The notes beneath the pieces are model-generated. The model did no database searches, was not told the DNA's origin, and saw only the letters and a program-made list of their open reading frames with translations. A DNA stretch of 64,000 bases from Bacteroidota bacterium (GTDB lineage: Bacteria > Bacteroidota > Bacteroidia > Bacteroidales > JACABE01). Below, in pieces: positions 17,535 through 26,369 of this stretch. The stretch is taken from contig JAPLDQ010000030.1 of NCBI GenBank assembly GCA_026391675.1, forward strand, positions 61,623-125,622, in the 5' to 3' direction. The position numbers and the translations under genes were made by a program. The stretch's first letter is position 1. Every line of letters begins with the position of its first letter.

Positions 17535-18248
17535 ATGAAGATAGCTTTACTTGGATACGGCAAAATGGGCAAGGAAATTGAAAAAATTGCCCTGGAACGC
17601 AATCATGAAATATTGATGAAGATAGATTCCTTTGAAGACTGGAATGAGCATATATATGATTTCCTGCAGGCTGACGTTGCTATTGAATTTAGCACACCCG
17701 CCACAGTACTTGATAATATTGTAAAATCTTTTGCTGCAAATGTTCCAATTGTCGTAGGAACAACAGGATGGCACGATCAGTTAAAAACCATTAAAGATTT
17801 ATGTCAGGAAAAACAACAATGCCTTTTTTATGCAAGTAATTTCAGTATTGGTGTAAACATATTTTTTGAAATCAATAAGAAATTAGCCGGCCTGATGAAT
17901 ACACATCCTGAATATGAGGTGTTTATTGAAGAAGTTCATCATCTTCAGAAACTGGATTCTCCTAGCGGAACAGCAATTACACTGGCAGATGATATTATCA
18001 AAAACCTGAAAAGGAAAGAAAGCTGGAAGAATGAAATGGTAGAAGATGGTGAAACGCTGGGGATTAAATCGGTAAGGGATTCAAATGTACCCGGTACTCA
18101 TATTATTACCTATAAATCTGCGAATGATGAAATCGAAATCAAACACCAGGCCCAGAATAGATTGGGTTTTGCTATGGGTGCTATACTGGCAGCGGAATTT
18201 ATTCAGGGTAAAAAGGGAATTTACCAAATGAAAGATTTACTCTTTTAA
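17535..18248 (+). CDS. dapB: 4-hydroxy-tetrahydrodipicolinate reductase
   Basis: 237 aa, the shorter Bacteroidota form. It reduces HTPA with NAD(P)H in lysine and diaminopimelate synthesis. The N-terminal GYGKMG nucleotide-binding motif is at residues 7-12, VGTTGW near 77-82, and the catalytic block EVHHLQKLDSPSGTA near 135-149 with the expected His and Lys. The start is 10 bp after the DUF5683 stop, so it belongs to the same transcript. Confidence 0.95.
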   Translation: MKIALLGYGKMGKEIEKIALERNHEILMKIDSFEDWNEHIYDFLQADVAIEFSTPATVLDNIVKSFAANVPIVVGTTGWHDQLKTIKDLCQEKQQCLFYASNFSIGVNIFFEINKKLAGLMNTHPEYEVFIEEVHHLQKLDSPSGTAITLADDIIKNLKRKESWKNEMVEDGETLGIKSVRDSNVPGTHIITYKSANDEIEIKHQAQNRLGFAMGAILAAEFIQGKKGIYQMKDLLF

Positions 18249-18363
18249 CAATTTTTAATGTAATAATTTTTTATCAATCACCGTTTTATAAGACTTTTGC
18301 AGAAATTTCAGTTATAAAGTTATAAAGTGAAAAGCAAGTTAATAAGATCAACATAATTAATGT

Positions 18364-18391
18364 CAATAACCAATAACCAATAACCAATAAC
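18364..18391. repeat. Perfect heptanucleotide array (CAATAAC)4
   Basis: Four uninterrupted copies of CAATAAC in the dapB-lepB gap, ending 7 bp before the lepB start codon. Length changes here would alter the lepB leader. Confidence 0.9.
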
Positions 18392-18398
18392 TTAAATC

Positions 18399-19913
18399 AT
18401 GAGCATTTACGCAATTTTATCCTTGGTTTTTTTCATTCTTACATTAACCGGATTATGGAAATTATTTGAAAAAGCCGGAGTACCGGGCTGGAATGTATTA
18501 ATTCCTTTTTATAATTTCTATGTCTGGCTTAAAATTATCAACAAGCCATTGTGGTGGTATATATTTATTTTGGTTCCTTTTATCAATGTATTCACCATAT
18601 TATTAATGATAGTTGAACTGGTAAAATGCTATAAAAAATTCGGATTATTGGAACAGGCTGTTGCTGCATTACTTCCTTTTATTTATTTACCCTATTTAGG
18701 TTTTAATAAAAAAGAAGAATATGTTCATCCTGATAAATGGCCTTTATTAAAGAAATCTGCAACCCGTGAATGGGCTGATGCCATTATTTTTGCAGTTATT
18801 GCGGCTACTATTATACGTACATTCTTTATTGAAGCCTATACCATTCCTACATCATCCATGGAAAAATCATTATTGGTAGGTGATTTCCTTTTTGTAAGCA
18901 AAATAAGTTACGGACCTAAGATTCCGAATACACCAATTGCTTTTCCATTTGCACATCATACGATGCCATTTACCGATAATTTAAAATCATATCTGGAATG
19001 GATTAAATTGCCTTATTACCGTTTCCCGGGATTTACTACCATCAAAAACAACGATGTTGTAGTTTTTAATTATCCTGACGGTGATACTGTTTCAACAGTT
19101 TATCAGAGTAATGCAAGCTATTATGCTTTGGTAAAAGAATTTGGCCGTGACAGGGTTTGGGAAGATAAAGCCCAGTTTGGTGATATAATTGCCCGTCCGG
19201 TCGATAAACGCGAAAATTTCATTAAACGCTGTATTGGTATCCCCGGTGACAGCGTTCAGATTATAGACAGACAGGTTTATGTTAATGGAAAAATTGCCGA
19301 AAATCCTAAAGACAGACAATTTACTTATGAAATAATTACTACAGACGGATCACCCATTTATAGAAACCAATTCCGTAAACTGGGAATATCTGAAGAAGAT
19401 ATCAGAACTTACAATACCTATAATTTGTTACCTTTAACTGAAGAAAGTGTTGAAGCCATTAAAAAATTACCCGGTGTTAAAGAGGTCAGACCTATCATAT
19501 CTTCCAGAGGAAATCTGGATGCAAGATTGTTTCCTTTTGATACTGCGTATCATTTCAGCATTGATAATTACGGACCTATTTATATTCCCAAAGCAGGTGC
19601 CACAGTTGCCATCAGTACTAAAAATATCAGTTTGTATCACAGGATAATTACTACATATGAAGGCAATACACTGGAAATAAAAGACAATAAAATTTATATA
19701 AACGGTAAAGAAAGTTCTACCTATACCTTTAAAATGAATTATTACTGGATGCAGGGTGATAACCGGCATAATTCAGCAGATTCACGTTACTGGGGTTATG
19801 TGCCTGAAGACCATATCGTAGGGAAGGCTTCTTTTGTATGGTTATCACTGGATAAGGATGAAAGTTTCCTGAAAAAAATCAGATGGAGTAAGTTGTTCAG
19901 GTTTATTAAGTAA
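18399..19913 (+). CDS. lepB: Signal peptidase I, large Bacteroidota form
   Basis: 504 aa, much longer than the 324 aa E. coli enzyme. A DUF5684-like membrane domain occupies about 1-100, then a transmembrane anchor near 125-143. The catalytic Ser153 lies in PTSSMEKSL and the general-base Lys276 in NFIKRCIGIPGD. The long insertion after residue 290 is typical of the phylum. The C-terminal box E motif GDNRHNSADSRYWG is near 450-463. It removes signal peptides from exported proteins, including those bound for T9SS. It probably shares the dapB transcript. Confidence 0.95.
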   Translation: MSIYAILSLVFFILTLTGLWKLFEKAGVPGWNVLIPFYNFYVWLKIINKPLWWYIFILVPFINVFTILLMIVELVKCYKKFGLLEQAVAALLPFIYLPYLGFNKKEEYVHPDKWPLLKKSATREWADAIIFAVIAATIIRTFFIEAYTIPTSSMEKSLLVGDFLFVSKISYGPKIPNTPIAFPFAHHTMPFTDNLKSYLEWIKLPYYRFPGFTTIKNNDVVVFNYPDGDTVSTVYQSNASYYALVKEFGRDRVWEDKAQFGDIIARPVDKRENFIKRCIGIPGDSVQIIDRQVYVNGKIAENPKDRQFTYEIITTDGSPIYRNQFRKLGISEEDIRTYNTYNLLPLTEESVEAIKKLPGVKEVRPIISSRGNLDARLFPFDTAYHFSIDNYGPIYIPKAGATVAISTKNISLYHRIITTYEGNTLEIKDNKIYINGKESSTYTFKMNYYWMQGDNRHNSADSRYWGYVPEDHIVGKASFVWLSLDKDESFLKKIRWSKLFRFIK

Positions 19914-20058
19914 GGTAGAATTTAGAAATCAGAAGTCAGAATTTGGTTATTAGGTTATTAAGTTATTGTGACCATTAAAAAATCTGTCTGCGTTGATTAA
20001 AGATGGTTGAATGAATTTAAAAATTAGAAGTCAGAAATTAGAATTAATATTAAAAATA

Positions 20059-20496
20059 ATGAAAAAAGCAGAAATACATACAGCAAAAGGCATAATGAAG
20101 GTAAGTTTTTTTGAAGAAGATGCTCCAAAAACAGTGGCAAATTTTGTAAAACTCGCCAGTGAAGGGTTTTACGATGGTTTGAAATTTCACAGGGTAATTC
20201 CTGATTTTGTAATACAGGGTGGTTGCCCTAACGGAACCGGTGCCGGTGGTCCGGGTTATACTATCGATTGTGAACTTACGGGAAATAATCAGTATCACGA
20301 CAAAGGTGTTTTATCCATGGCACATGCCGGCAGAAATACAGGTGGTTCACAGTTTTTTATCTGCCATAACCGCCATAATACCCAGCACCTCGACAGACAA
20401 CATACTGTTTTTGGTAAGGTTTACGAAGGTCTTGACATAATTGATCAGATCCGTCAGGGGGATAAAATTGAAAAAATAGTTATTATCGAAGAATAA
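20059..20496 (+). CDS. Cyclophilin-type peptidyl-prolyl isomerase
   Basis: 145 aa from ATG at 20059. The cyclophilin core is [13 protein letters not shown] near 45-57, then GSQFFI and the QHTVFGKV motif near 120-127. It speeds cis-trans isomerisation of prolyl bonds in the cytosol, as no signal peptide is present. An in-frame upstream ATG at 20011 would add 16 residues, but those codons are the AGAAGTCAGAAATTAGAATT simple-repeat words found in other gaps, so the later start is preferred. It precedes the tRNA-Asp gene, which has its own promoter. Confidence 0.93.
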   Translation: MKKAEIHTAKGIMKVSFFEEDAPKTVANFVKLASEGFYDGLKFHRVIPDFVIQGGCPNGTGAGGPGYTIDCELTGNNQYHDKGVLSMAHAGRNTGGSQFFICHNRHNTQHLDRQHTVFGKVYEGLDIIDQIRQGDKIEKIVIIEE

Positions 20497-20522
20497 TTTT
20501 TTCTTCAATAGTAAAAAAACAT

Positions 20523-20552
20523 TTGGTAGTTCATAAAAAAGTATTACTTTTG
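20523..20552 (+). promoter_or_regulatory. Promoter of tRNA-Asp within an inverted repeat
   Basis: TTG at 20523-20525 and TACTTTTG at 20545-20552 are exactly 19 bp apart, a textbook Bacteroidota promoter. A perfect 10-bp inverted repeat (ATTTGGTAGT at 20521-20530 with ACTACCAAAT at 20554-20563) brackets it: the left arm covers the -33 box and the right arm covers the likely transcription start. Confidence 0.85.
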
Positions 20553-20586
20553 CACTACCAAATACGGTAGCAATATCGTAGAATCA

Positions 20587-20660
20587 GGTTCGGTAGTTCA
20601 GTTGGTTAGAATACGTGCCTGTCACGCACGGGGTCGCGGGTTCGAGTCCCGTCCGGACCG
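20587..20660 (+). tRNA. tRNA-Asp (anticodon GTC)
   Basis: A 74-nt cloverleaf. The acceptor stem GGTTCGG pairs with CCGGACC with one G-U pair. The anticodon arm has loop CTGTCAC with GTC at 20621-20623. The T arm contains the GGTTCGAGTCC core. The discriminator base is G, as usual for tRNA-Asp. The 3' CCA is not encoded (CCTG follows) and would be added by the CCA enzyme. Confidence 0.97.
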
Positions 20661-20666
20661 CCTGAT

Positions 20667-20694
20667 AAAGCTCTCAGAAATGAGGGCTTTTTTT
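20667..20694 (+). terminator. Terminator of tRNA-Asp
   Basis: A 10-bp stem (20667-20676 with 20681-20690, one G-U pair) with a GAAA tetraloop and a run of seven Ts ending at 20694. Confidence 0.88.
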
Positions 20695-20733
20695 ATGTTT
20701 TTATAACACACTGATGACGCTGATTGAACAGAT

Positions 20734-21198
20734 TTACACAGAAATATAAGGAAATATCTTCTGGAATTTTAATTGCTTCTTCCAATATCTTTTACCGTAG
20801 CTGCAAAATAATTCTTCACCGGCTTTTATATTCCTGATAGCACTGATGCATACATTGCCGTTGTCGTCTAATATAATTACGGCATTGTTTTTAAAGTTAG
20901 AATCAGAAATGCCTTTAGCATCATTGGCATATTTGGCAAAGCAGTTTGTATTCATGGAATCCATTATACTTCCATCGGGTAAATTCATAAAATACTTATC
21001 GTTTCCTTCTTCTGCCTGCTTTTTTGCCTGTATAGCAGTTAATATTTTCCCCTTAAATACTGCTATTGTTTCATCTGTATAGATATCTATGGCGGTATAA
21101 AGTCCATTGCCAGAATCAGCTATTTGAGATGTTTTTTTGTATAAATAATCAGACTCAGCTGCATCTATTTTATTATCCTTATTTTTTGAAGTTTTCAA
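20734..21198 (-). CDS. Small SET-domain protein
   Basis: 154 aa. The SET fold pattern is visible: a glycine-rich SAM-binding start (SGNGLYTAIDIYTDETIAVFKG, about 30-51), the NCFAKYAND block near 84-92 (the N-H/C-x2-N signature), and GEELFCSYGKRYW near 127-139, which supplies the catalytic-type Tyr. SET proteins methylate lysine side chains. Bacterial single-domain members often lack known targets. There are no pre-SET or post-SET domains. The function here is unknown. It stands alone after the tRNA gene. Confidence 0.8.
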   Translation of the reverse strand: MKTSKNKDNKIDAAESDYLYKKTSQIADSGNGLYTAIDIYTDETIAVFKGKILTAIQAKKQAEEGNDKYFMNLPDGSIMDSMNTNCFAKYANDAKGISDSNFKNNAVIILDDNGNVCISAIRNIKAGEELFCSYGKRYWKKQLKFQKIFPYISV

Positions 21199-21231
21199 TA
21201 TTTTATTTGGTTATTTTTCCGGAATTTTATA

Positions 21232-21266
21232 TAACCCTTCCAGGGTTTTAAACCCTGGAAGGGTTA
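21232..21266. repeat. 35-bp palindromic repeat, copy 1
   Basis: A perfect palindrome: 17-bp arms 21232-21248 and 21250-21266 around one central T, core CCTTCCAGGGTTT. A second copy lies at 22885-22915. The pair brackets the SDR gene at 21298-22728. Confidence 0.92.
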
Positions 21267-21297
21267 ATGATTTGGGCTGTATTTTGTTAATATACAC

Positions 21298-22728
21298 TTA
21301 TGATTTTGTATCAGCTATTTTATGAATCATTCCATTAAAAATCAATGCATGAAACGGCAGTACCGAATACCAGTACAACCTGCCAGATAAGCCTTTTGGC
21401 CTGAAAGTAGCTGTTTGTGTCAGCATATTATCTTTGTCTATCTTAAACTCCAGCCAGGCTTCGCCGGGAAGTTTCATTTCGGCATACAGCAAAAGTCGTT
21501 TTTCAGCTTTATCTGCCAGCAAAACCCGCCAAAAATCAAGAGCATCACCTGCGTTTATTTCCGTATTGCTTTTTCTTCCTCTCCGCATACCAACACCTCC
21601 TGCCAGCTGATCCATAATACCTCTTGTTTCCCATAGCCAGTTGCCATAATACCATCCTGTTTTACCTCCGATTGCCCATATTTTTTCAAGCGAAGCTGCT
21701 GGATTTTCAACCGGAATTGTCCGGCTGTCTTTAAAACAACCATAATGCGGTACTTCAATAAATTTTGAAATGCCCTGCATCAGTAAATTGCTGGTTTGAG
21801 CATCTTTCCAGCTCGACAGCACCTGATTCTGTTCAATTTTTTCAAAGGCGTACCGTATCGATGTATCATAATCTATGAGTTGAATCCCCAACATCATAGC
21901 CAGGTCATTGGGTTTGCAAATCACTTCTATTTTCATGCTGTTCACCAGGTTTTTTGCCAGCGCAAAAGATGTAGCGGTGACAAAATACAGCCAATAGGAT
22001 GAAATCTTTGGAGTCATCACAGGTACAATAACTATCCGCCTTTTAAGTCCGCGAACCATGGCAAAGCGCAACAGCATTTCCTTATAGCTTAAAATTTCGG
22101 GTCCACCGATATCAAAACTCTTGTTATAGGTTTCTGTCCGGCCCATTACGCCATTTAAAAATTCCACCACGTTCCTTATTGCTATGGGCTGACATTTTGT
22201 TTTCAGCCAGCGGGGTGTAATCATGAAAGGCAATTTTTCCACCAAATCACGGATAATTTCAAAAGAAGCGCTTCCTGAACCAACAATTATTCCTGCCCTT
22301 AAGGTTGTAAGGGCAAAGCTTGAGTCTGATAAAATAACTTCAACATTTTTCCTTGAAGTTAAATGTTTGGATAACTCATCTGCATTACTGATACCACTCA
22401 GATAAATAACCTGTCTGGCCTTTGTTTGATTGATGCATTCCTTGAAATTTGAGGCACATATTTCCTCCATATTTTCAAAGTCACCGGTCTGTGTTGACAT
22501 GGAATGAATAAGATAATAAGCGATGTCGATATCACCGGGGATATTTTGTAAACTTTCTTTGTTTAAGAAATCAGCTTCAATAACACTTATGTTTTTTGAT
22601 AAATATTTATTGCTGTTGAATCTGTTTTTATCCCTGACACAACAAATAACTTCATGACCGTTATCGAGCAAAACAGGCAATAATCTCCGGGCAATATAGC
22701 CGGTAACTCCCGTAAGAAGGATTTTCAT
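21298..22728 (-). CDS. YbjT-like SDR oxidoreductase with DUF2867 domain
   Basis: 476 aa. The N-terminal atypical SDR domain (about 1-290) begins with LLTGVTGYIARRLLPVLLDNG, a GxxGxxA/G nucleotide-binding loop at residues 7-12, and continues with NAD(P)H-binding family features (ADFLNKESL, YLIHSM). The C-terminal part (about 310-476) matches DUF2867, with GWYYGNWLWETRGIMDQLAGG. Such two-domain proteins are widespread; their substrate is unknown. The gene is single and sits between two copies of a palindromic repeat. Confidence 0.85.
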   Translation of the reverse strand: MKILLTGVTGYIARRLLPVLLDNGHEVICCVRDKNRFNSNKYLSKNISVIEADFLNKESLQNIPGDIDIAYYLIHSMSTQTGDFENMEEICASNFKECINQTKARQVIYLSGISNADELSKHLTSRKNVEVILSDSSFALTTLRAGIIVGSGSASFEIIRDLVEKLPFMITPRWLKTKCQPIAIRNVVEFLNGVMGRTETYNKSFDIGGPEILSYKEMLLRFAMVRGLKRRIVIVPVMTPKISSYWLYFVTATSFALAKNLVNSMKIEVICKPNDLAMMLGIQLIDYDTSIRYAFEKIEQNQVLSSWKDAQTSNLLMQGISKFIEVPHYGCFKDSRTIPVENPAASLEKIWAIGGKTGWYYGNWLWETRGIMDQLAGGVGMRRGRKSNTEINAGDALDFWRVLLADKAEKRLLLYAEMKLPGEAWLEFKIDKDNMLTQTATFRPKGLSGRLYWYSVLPFHALIFNGMIHKIADTKS

Positions 22729-22884
22729 TGGGTTTATGTTTTATAGAAATCTTTTATAGATTTATAATTGCAAAAAGTCAGGCTTTGAAGAATTATTATT
22801 ATTTACTACAAATATAGGGTTAATATTTATATTTCAGGAAAATTATCTGCGGTTTGCAAAGGCCCTCCATCTATGAGCAAATTT

Positions 22885-22915
22885 TAACCCTTCCAGGGTT
22901 TTAAACCCTGGAAGG
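22885..22915. repeat. Palindromic repeat, copy 2
   Basis: 31 bp identical to copy 1 at 21232-21262; the palindrome is cut to 13-bp arms (22889-22901 with 22903-22915) because the right end diverges after GGAAGG. It lies just past the 3' end of the T9SS gene at 22944 and upstream of the SDR gene. Confidence 0.9.
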
Positions 22916-22943
22916 CATATTTAGGGTGTAAAAAGAGCGTGAA

Positions 22944-23900
22944 TTATTTTGAAACCACCATCTTTTTAAATTGCTTTTTACCATTATACTCAATAGCATA
23001 ATAGTAAATACCATCTCTTAAGTCTTTCACATTTAAGTTGATGCTGTTTTCTCCGGCCTGCTGTTTTTCTGTCTTGGAAAATACTGTTTGTCCTAATATA
23101 TTAAGGACTTCGAATTTTATTATTCCTGCTGTTGGAATGTAATATCTTATTTTAGTATTTGCTGATGCGGGATTGGGTGAGTTCTGTGCTAAAAAGAATA
23201 ATGAAGATTCTATATTGTTTATGCCTGAAGTTCCTATATTTACTATGTATAGTAAGGTGTCGCTGTTACAATGATTACTTAATTCATAAACTGATAAAAT
23301 TCCCGATAAGGCATTGTTACCAAAATGTATAGTGGCTGAATCTCCAACAGTGTTTGTAACAATAGTTACATCATTAGCCGGTTGATAATACCAATGTATA
23401 CTGAAGCTGGTAAAAAAGAAAGATCCTAATTGAGCATGATAATTTACTGTAGTATTTGCAGGTATATTTAATGTGTGATTATTTGAAACAGTATCAATAA
23501 TATACGGATAAAAATTGGGGAATATTATAATACTTTTGCACATCGTATCATTATGAAGATTGTTATCATTGGCTAATTTTGTCCAATAACACATCGCTGT
23601 TGAAGTTCCGATAGGACATGGTACTTCAGTCAGAAATGTAAAATCAACGGAATCTCCTGCCAATAATAATCCATTAAATATTTCAGTTACAGGAATATTC
23701 ACTCCTCGCTGGTAATTAACCGGGAATGATGTCTCTGTTTGAGTCCCGAAATTTTTTATCCTGACTTTTACTTTATTTAATTTACTTGCGCACATAAAAG
23801 TGTCAGGTTCAATAATTTTAACTATCCCAACATCATTGGTCTGGGCTGATAACTGAAGTGCAAAAATAAAAGCTAAGAGTGAAAGGTAAATTTTTTTCAT
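22944..23900 (-). CDS. Secreted protein with T9SS sorting domain
   Basis: 318 aa with a signal peptide ending near residue 20 (LQLSAQ). The middle has CARDB-like adhesive beta-sandwich features (VGIVKIIEPD, then VKVRIKNFGTQTETSFPV near 46-63), a pattern common in extracellular Bacteroidota proteins. The C-terminal domain from about 235 (AQNSPNPASANTKIRYYIP to KKMVVSK) is the type A T9SS sorting signal, so the protein is exported across the outer membrane and anchored or released. The specific role is unknown. Confidence 0.85.
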   Translation of the reverse strand: MKKIYLSLLAFIFALQLSAQTNDVGIVKIIEPDTFMCASKLNKVKVRIKNFGTQTETSFPVNYQRGVNIPVTEIFNGLLLAGDSVDFTFLTEVPCPIGTSTAMCYWTKLANDNNLHNDTMCKSIIIFPNFYPYIIDTVSNNHTLNIPANTTVNYHAQLGSFFFTSFSIHWYYQPANDVTIVTNTVGDSATIHFGNNALSGILSVYELSNHCNSDTLLYIVNIGTSGINNIESSLFFLAQNSPNPASANTKIRYYIPTAGIIKFEVLNILGQTVFSKTEKQQAGENSINLNVKDLRDGIYYYAIEYNGKKQFKKMVVSK

Positions 23901-24272
23901 AGGATTTGGTATTAATCGTTAATCCGATAACAAATATATATGTTAAAGACGCAGAAAATACAAAAAGGTTGGAATATTTCTGAATTATTTTTATTCTCCC
24001 GCAGATTATCGCAGAAATTAGAAATTAGAATGTAAAATTTATGATGGATAATGTAAAATGGAAAATTTAGAGGATAGAGGTAAATTCATAACTCATAACT
24101 AATTATGATTATGCTATTGATTTGGAAGGCAGAATATAGAAATCAGAATGTAAAATTTATGATGGGAAATGGAAAACTTAGAATGTAAAATTTATGATGG
24201 ATAATGTAAAATGTAAAATTTAGAGGATAGAGGTAAATTCATAACTCATAACTCATAATTCATAACTCATAA
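23901..24272. repeat. Intergenic block with 73-bp direct repeat
   Basis: No gene. Two direct copies of a 73-bp sequence lie at 24028-24100 and 24181-24253 with one mismatch. A partial third copy is at about 24146-24180. Each contains smaller AATGTAAAATTTATGATGGA words and ATAACTCATAACT tandem units, which run on to 24272. Confidence 0.9.
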
Positions 24273-26234
24273 CTACCTCCCCAACTTCCTCAGATGTCTG
24301 AAAATAATCGACAGGTCGTTCATGATCTTGTAATCGCGGGAGTAGAGGAGGTTGAGCCTTTCGATGGTATCAGGATTGAGGGTTTTGTTGGATAAAATAT
24401 CGCAAGGACTTAAAACCCCTTTTTTTATGGCAGGAAGATTGCTGACGGCTGTGTCTTTATCTATACAATAGCCTACCCAGGTTTTTTGAGAAAAGCCAAC
24501 TTTGAATATATTGCTGATAAAACCCAGTGGTTTCTTTTGTATGAATATCAGGAGCGGGCTGAAAATCAGAAATAATATTGCGAGCCCCAAATCCAGCAGT
24601 CTTTTGTTTCTTTTATTATCAGGTTTGTTAATCGCATTGATATCAATAATGTATAAATCGCCCGAAGTATTGATGGAATTGCTGCCTATTATATATAAAC
24701 TTTCGGGAGGCGCAATCTTATAATCAATGGTTTTGCTTTTCAGAGCCGACATGTGGCTGATGATCTCTGAAGCTGAAAGGCTTTTGGCACAAAAAATAAC
24801 TTCATCTATCTTGTAAATTTCAATGATATCATTAATCTGAGAGAGATTGCCGATGAAATTCTGATTGGTGGTTTGGGATGCAACGTTTATCAAGCCAATA
24901 AATCCAGGATTGATATTGGTTTTTCGCAATAAATCGGCTACTCTTTCGGCTTCATCATTGTCGCCAACTATGGCAAAACGCTTGTTTTTGTTGTCATTCA
25001 GGACAAAGCTTTTAATCTTTGTAAAATGCAGTGCCAGCCGTATCATCAGCATGGCAATTATGCTCCAGATAGCACCCAGCACTATCATTGCCCTTGAGAA
25101 ACGGAAGGATGTATTCAATAGCGCATAGATTACCAGAATAATTACAGTTCCTATGGCTACGCCCTGAAATACCTTGCTTAGTTTGTGCGGTTTCTCATAA
25201 CCACCGGCAAAATAAAAGCTGAACAGCCATATCAATATATAAATGGGTACAACTATCAATATATATTCGGGCGGATAGTAATTGTAATCGGTAGAAAAGA
25301 AAAAATGCGACCAGTAATTTTTTAAGAGATAGATACCTCCCCAAATGAACAGAAAATCCAAAACAGGTAGGAATAAACTACTAAAAAATCTTTTAACAAT
25401 AGATAATCCTGCCCTCAGATAAATGGCTGAATGTATCAGGAAAGAGAAAAGTCTGGCATTTTTTTGCGAAAAATGTTTGCGGGCAAAAATAAGCATGGCA
25501 TTGTAAAATACCAGGACATAATTGATGCTGCTTTTCTTGGTGCTTTCGCCCTTGTAGTGAATAATCCTGGTTTCGGGGAAATAGATGTTTTTATAGCCTG
25601 CAAGTATGATGCGGTAAGATAAATCAATATCTTCGCCATACATAAAGAAATCTTCGTCGAGCAGGCCAATCTTGTCCAGCACTGACTTTCGGATCAGCAT
25701 AAACGCACCTGATAATATTTCTACCTCATGGATTTCATCATTGTTTAGGTAACCAAGGTGATATTTTCCGAATTTCCTGGATTTCGGAAAGAGTTTGGAC
25801 AAACCGAAAATCTTATAAAAAGCAACTTCAGGTGTTGGTAATCCGCGTTTGGATTCGGGCAGGAAATTACCCTGTCCGTCTATCATTTTAACGCCCATGC
25901 CGCCTGCATCCTGATGGGCATCCATATATGCAATTATTTTGGTGAAGGTATTGCTTTCAACCACAGTATCAGGATTAAGCAATAAAATATACTCACCTTT
26001 TGCCTCTTTAATGGCCTGGTTATTGGCTTTGGAAAAACCGCTGTTTACTTTATTTTCTATCAGTTTAACTTCAGGATACTTTTCTCTGAGCATTTTTACC
26101 GAAGTATCCACAGAATTATTGTCCACAACAATAATCTCATTATCCACCGTATTAGCAGCCAGCAAAACTGAATGCAGACATTGCTCCAGAAAATAAGCAA
26201 CATTATAATTTACGATGATAATACTAAGCTTCAT
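24273..26234 (-). CDS. GT2 glycosyltransferase fused to a polyprenyl-transferase-like remnant
   Basis: 653 aa. Residues about 1-240 are a GT-A family 2 glycosyltransferase: VNYNVAYFLEQCL, VVDNNSVDTS, a LLNPDTVV (DxD-like) motif near 90 and EDIDLSYRI near 205. Then about four or five membrane segments (about 265-400), a Rossmann-type CoA-binding-like domain (FAIVGDNDEAERVADLL near 422-438), and a short end resembling the start of bacterial sugar transferases (KRLLDLGLAILFLIFSPL). The catalytic half of that transferase (DE-x-R and PGLTGWAQ motifs) is missing. It likely adds a sugar in surface polysaccharide synthesis; the C-terminal part may be a non-catalytic scaffold. Confidence 0.82.
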   Translation of the reverse strand: MKLSIIIVNYNVAYFLEQCLHSVLLAANTVDNEIIVVDNNSVDTSVKMLREKYPEVKLIENKVNSGFSKANNQAIKEAKGEYILLLNPDTVVESNTFTKIIAYMDAHQDAGGMGVKMIDGQGNFLPESKRGLPTPEVAFYKIFGLSKLFPKSRKFGKYHLGYLNNDEIHEVEILSGAFMLIRKSVLDKIGLLDEDFFMYGEDIDLSYRIILAGYKNIYFPETRIIHYKGESTKKSSINYVLVFYNAMLIFARKHFSQKNARLFSFLIHSAIYLRAGLSIVKRFFSSLFLPVLDFLFIWGGIYLLKNYWSHFFFSTDYNYYPPEYILIVVPIYILIWLFSFYFAGGYEKPHKLSKVFQGVAIGTVIILVIYALLNTSFRFSRAMIVLGAIWSIIAMLMIRLALHFTKIKSFVLNDNKNKRFAIVGDNDEAERVADLLRKTNINPGFIGLINVASQTTNQNFIGNLSQINDIIEIYKIDEVIFCAKSLSASEIISHMSALKSKTIDYKIAPPESLYIIGSNSINTSGDLYIIDINAINKPDNKRNKRLLDLGLAILFLIFSPLLIFIQKKPLGFISNIFKVGFSQKTWVGYCIDKDTAVSNLPAIKKGVLSPCDILSNKTLNPDTIERLNLLYSRDYKIMNDLSIIFRHLRKLGR

Positions 26235-26246
26235 AAAAAACTAATA

Positions 26247-26369
26247 AATAGTGAACAGTGAACAGTAAACAGTGAACAGTGAACAATAACTCAATAACCT
26301 AATAACTCAATAACTCAATAACTCAATAACCTAATAACTCAATAACCCAATAACCAATAACCAATAACT
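26247..26369. repeat. Tandem words CAGTGAA and AATAACTC
   Basis: A run of AGTGAAC units followed by at least ten degenerate copies of CAATAACT / CTAATAAC, filling the whole gap between the glycosyltransferase and ZIP genes and ending inside the last ZIP codons. Confidence 0.85.

Noticed and set aside
15001..18300. parS site near parA-parB
   Set aside because: I looked for a TGTTTCACGTGAAACA-like palindrome and saw none; a genome-wide search would be needed.
20011..20058. Upstream ATG extending the peptidyl-prolyl isomerase by 16 residues
   Set aside because: The codons are made of the intergenic simple-repeat words and are not part of the cyclophilin fold.
20661..20663. Missing encoded CCA on tRNA-Asp as a sign of a pseudogene
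   Set aside because: All stems are intact and the absence of an encoded CCA is normal in many bacteria.
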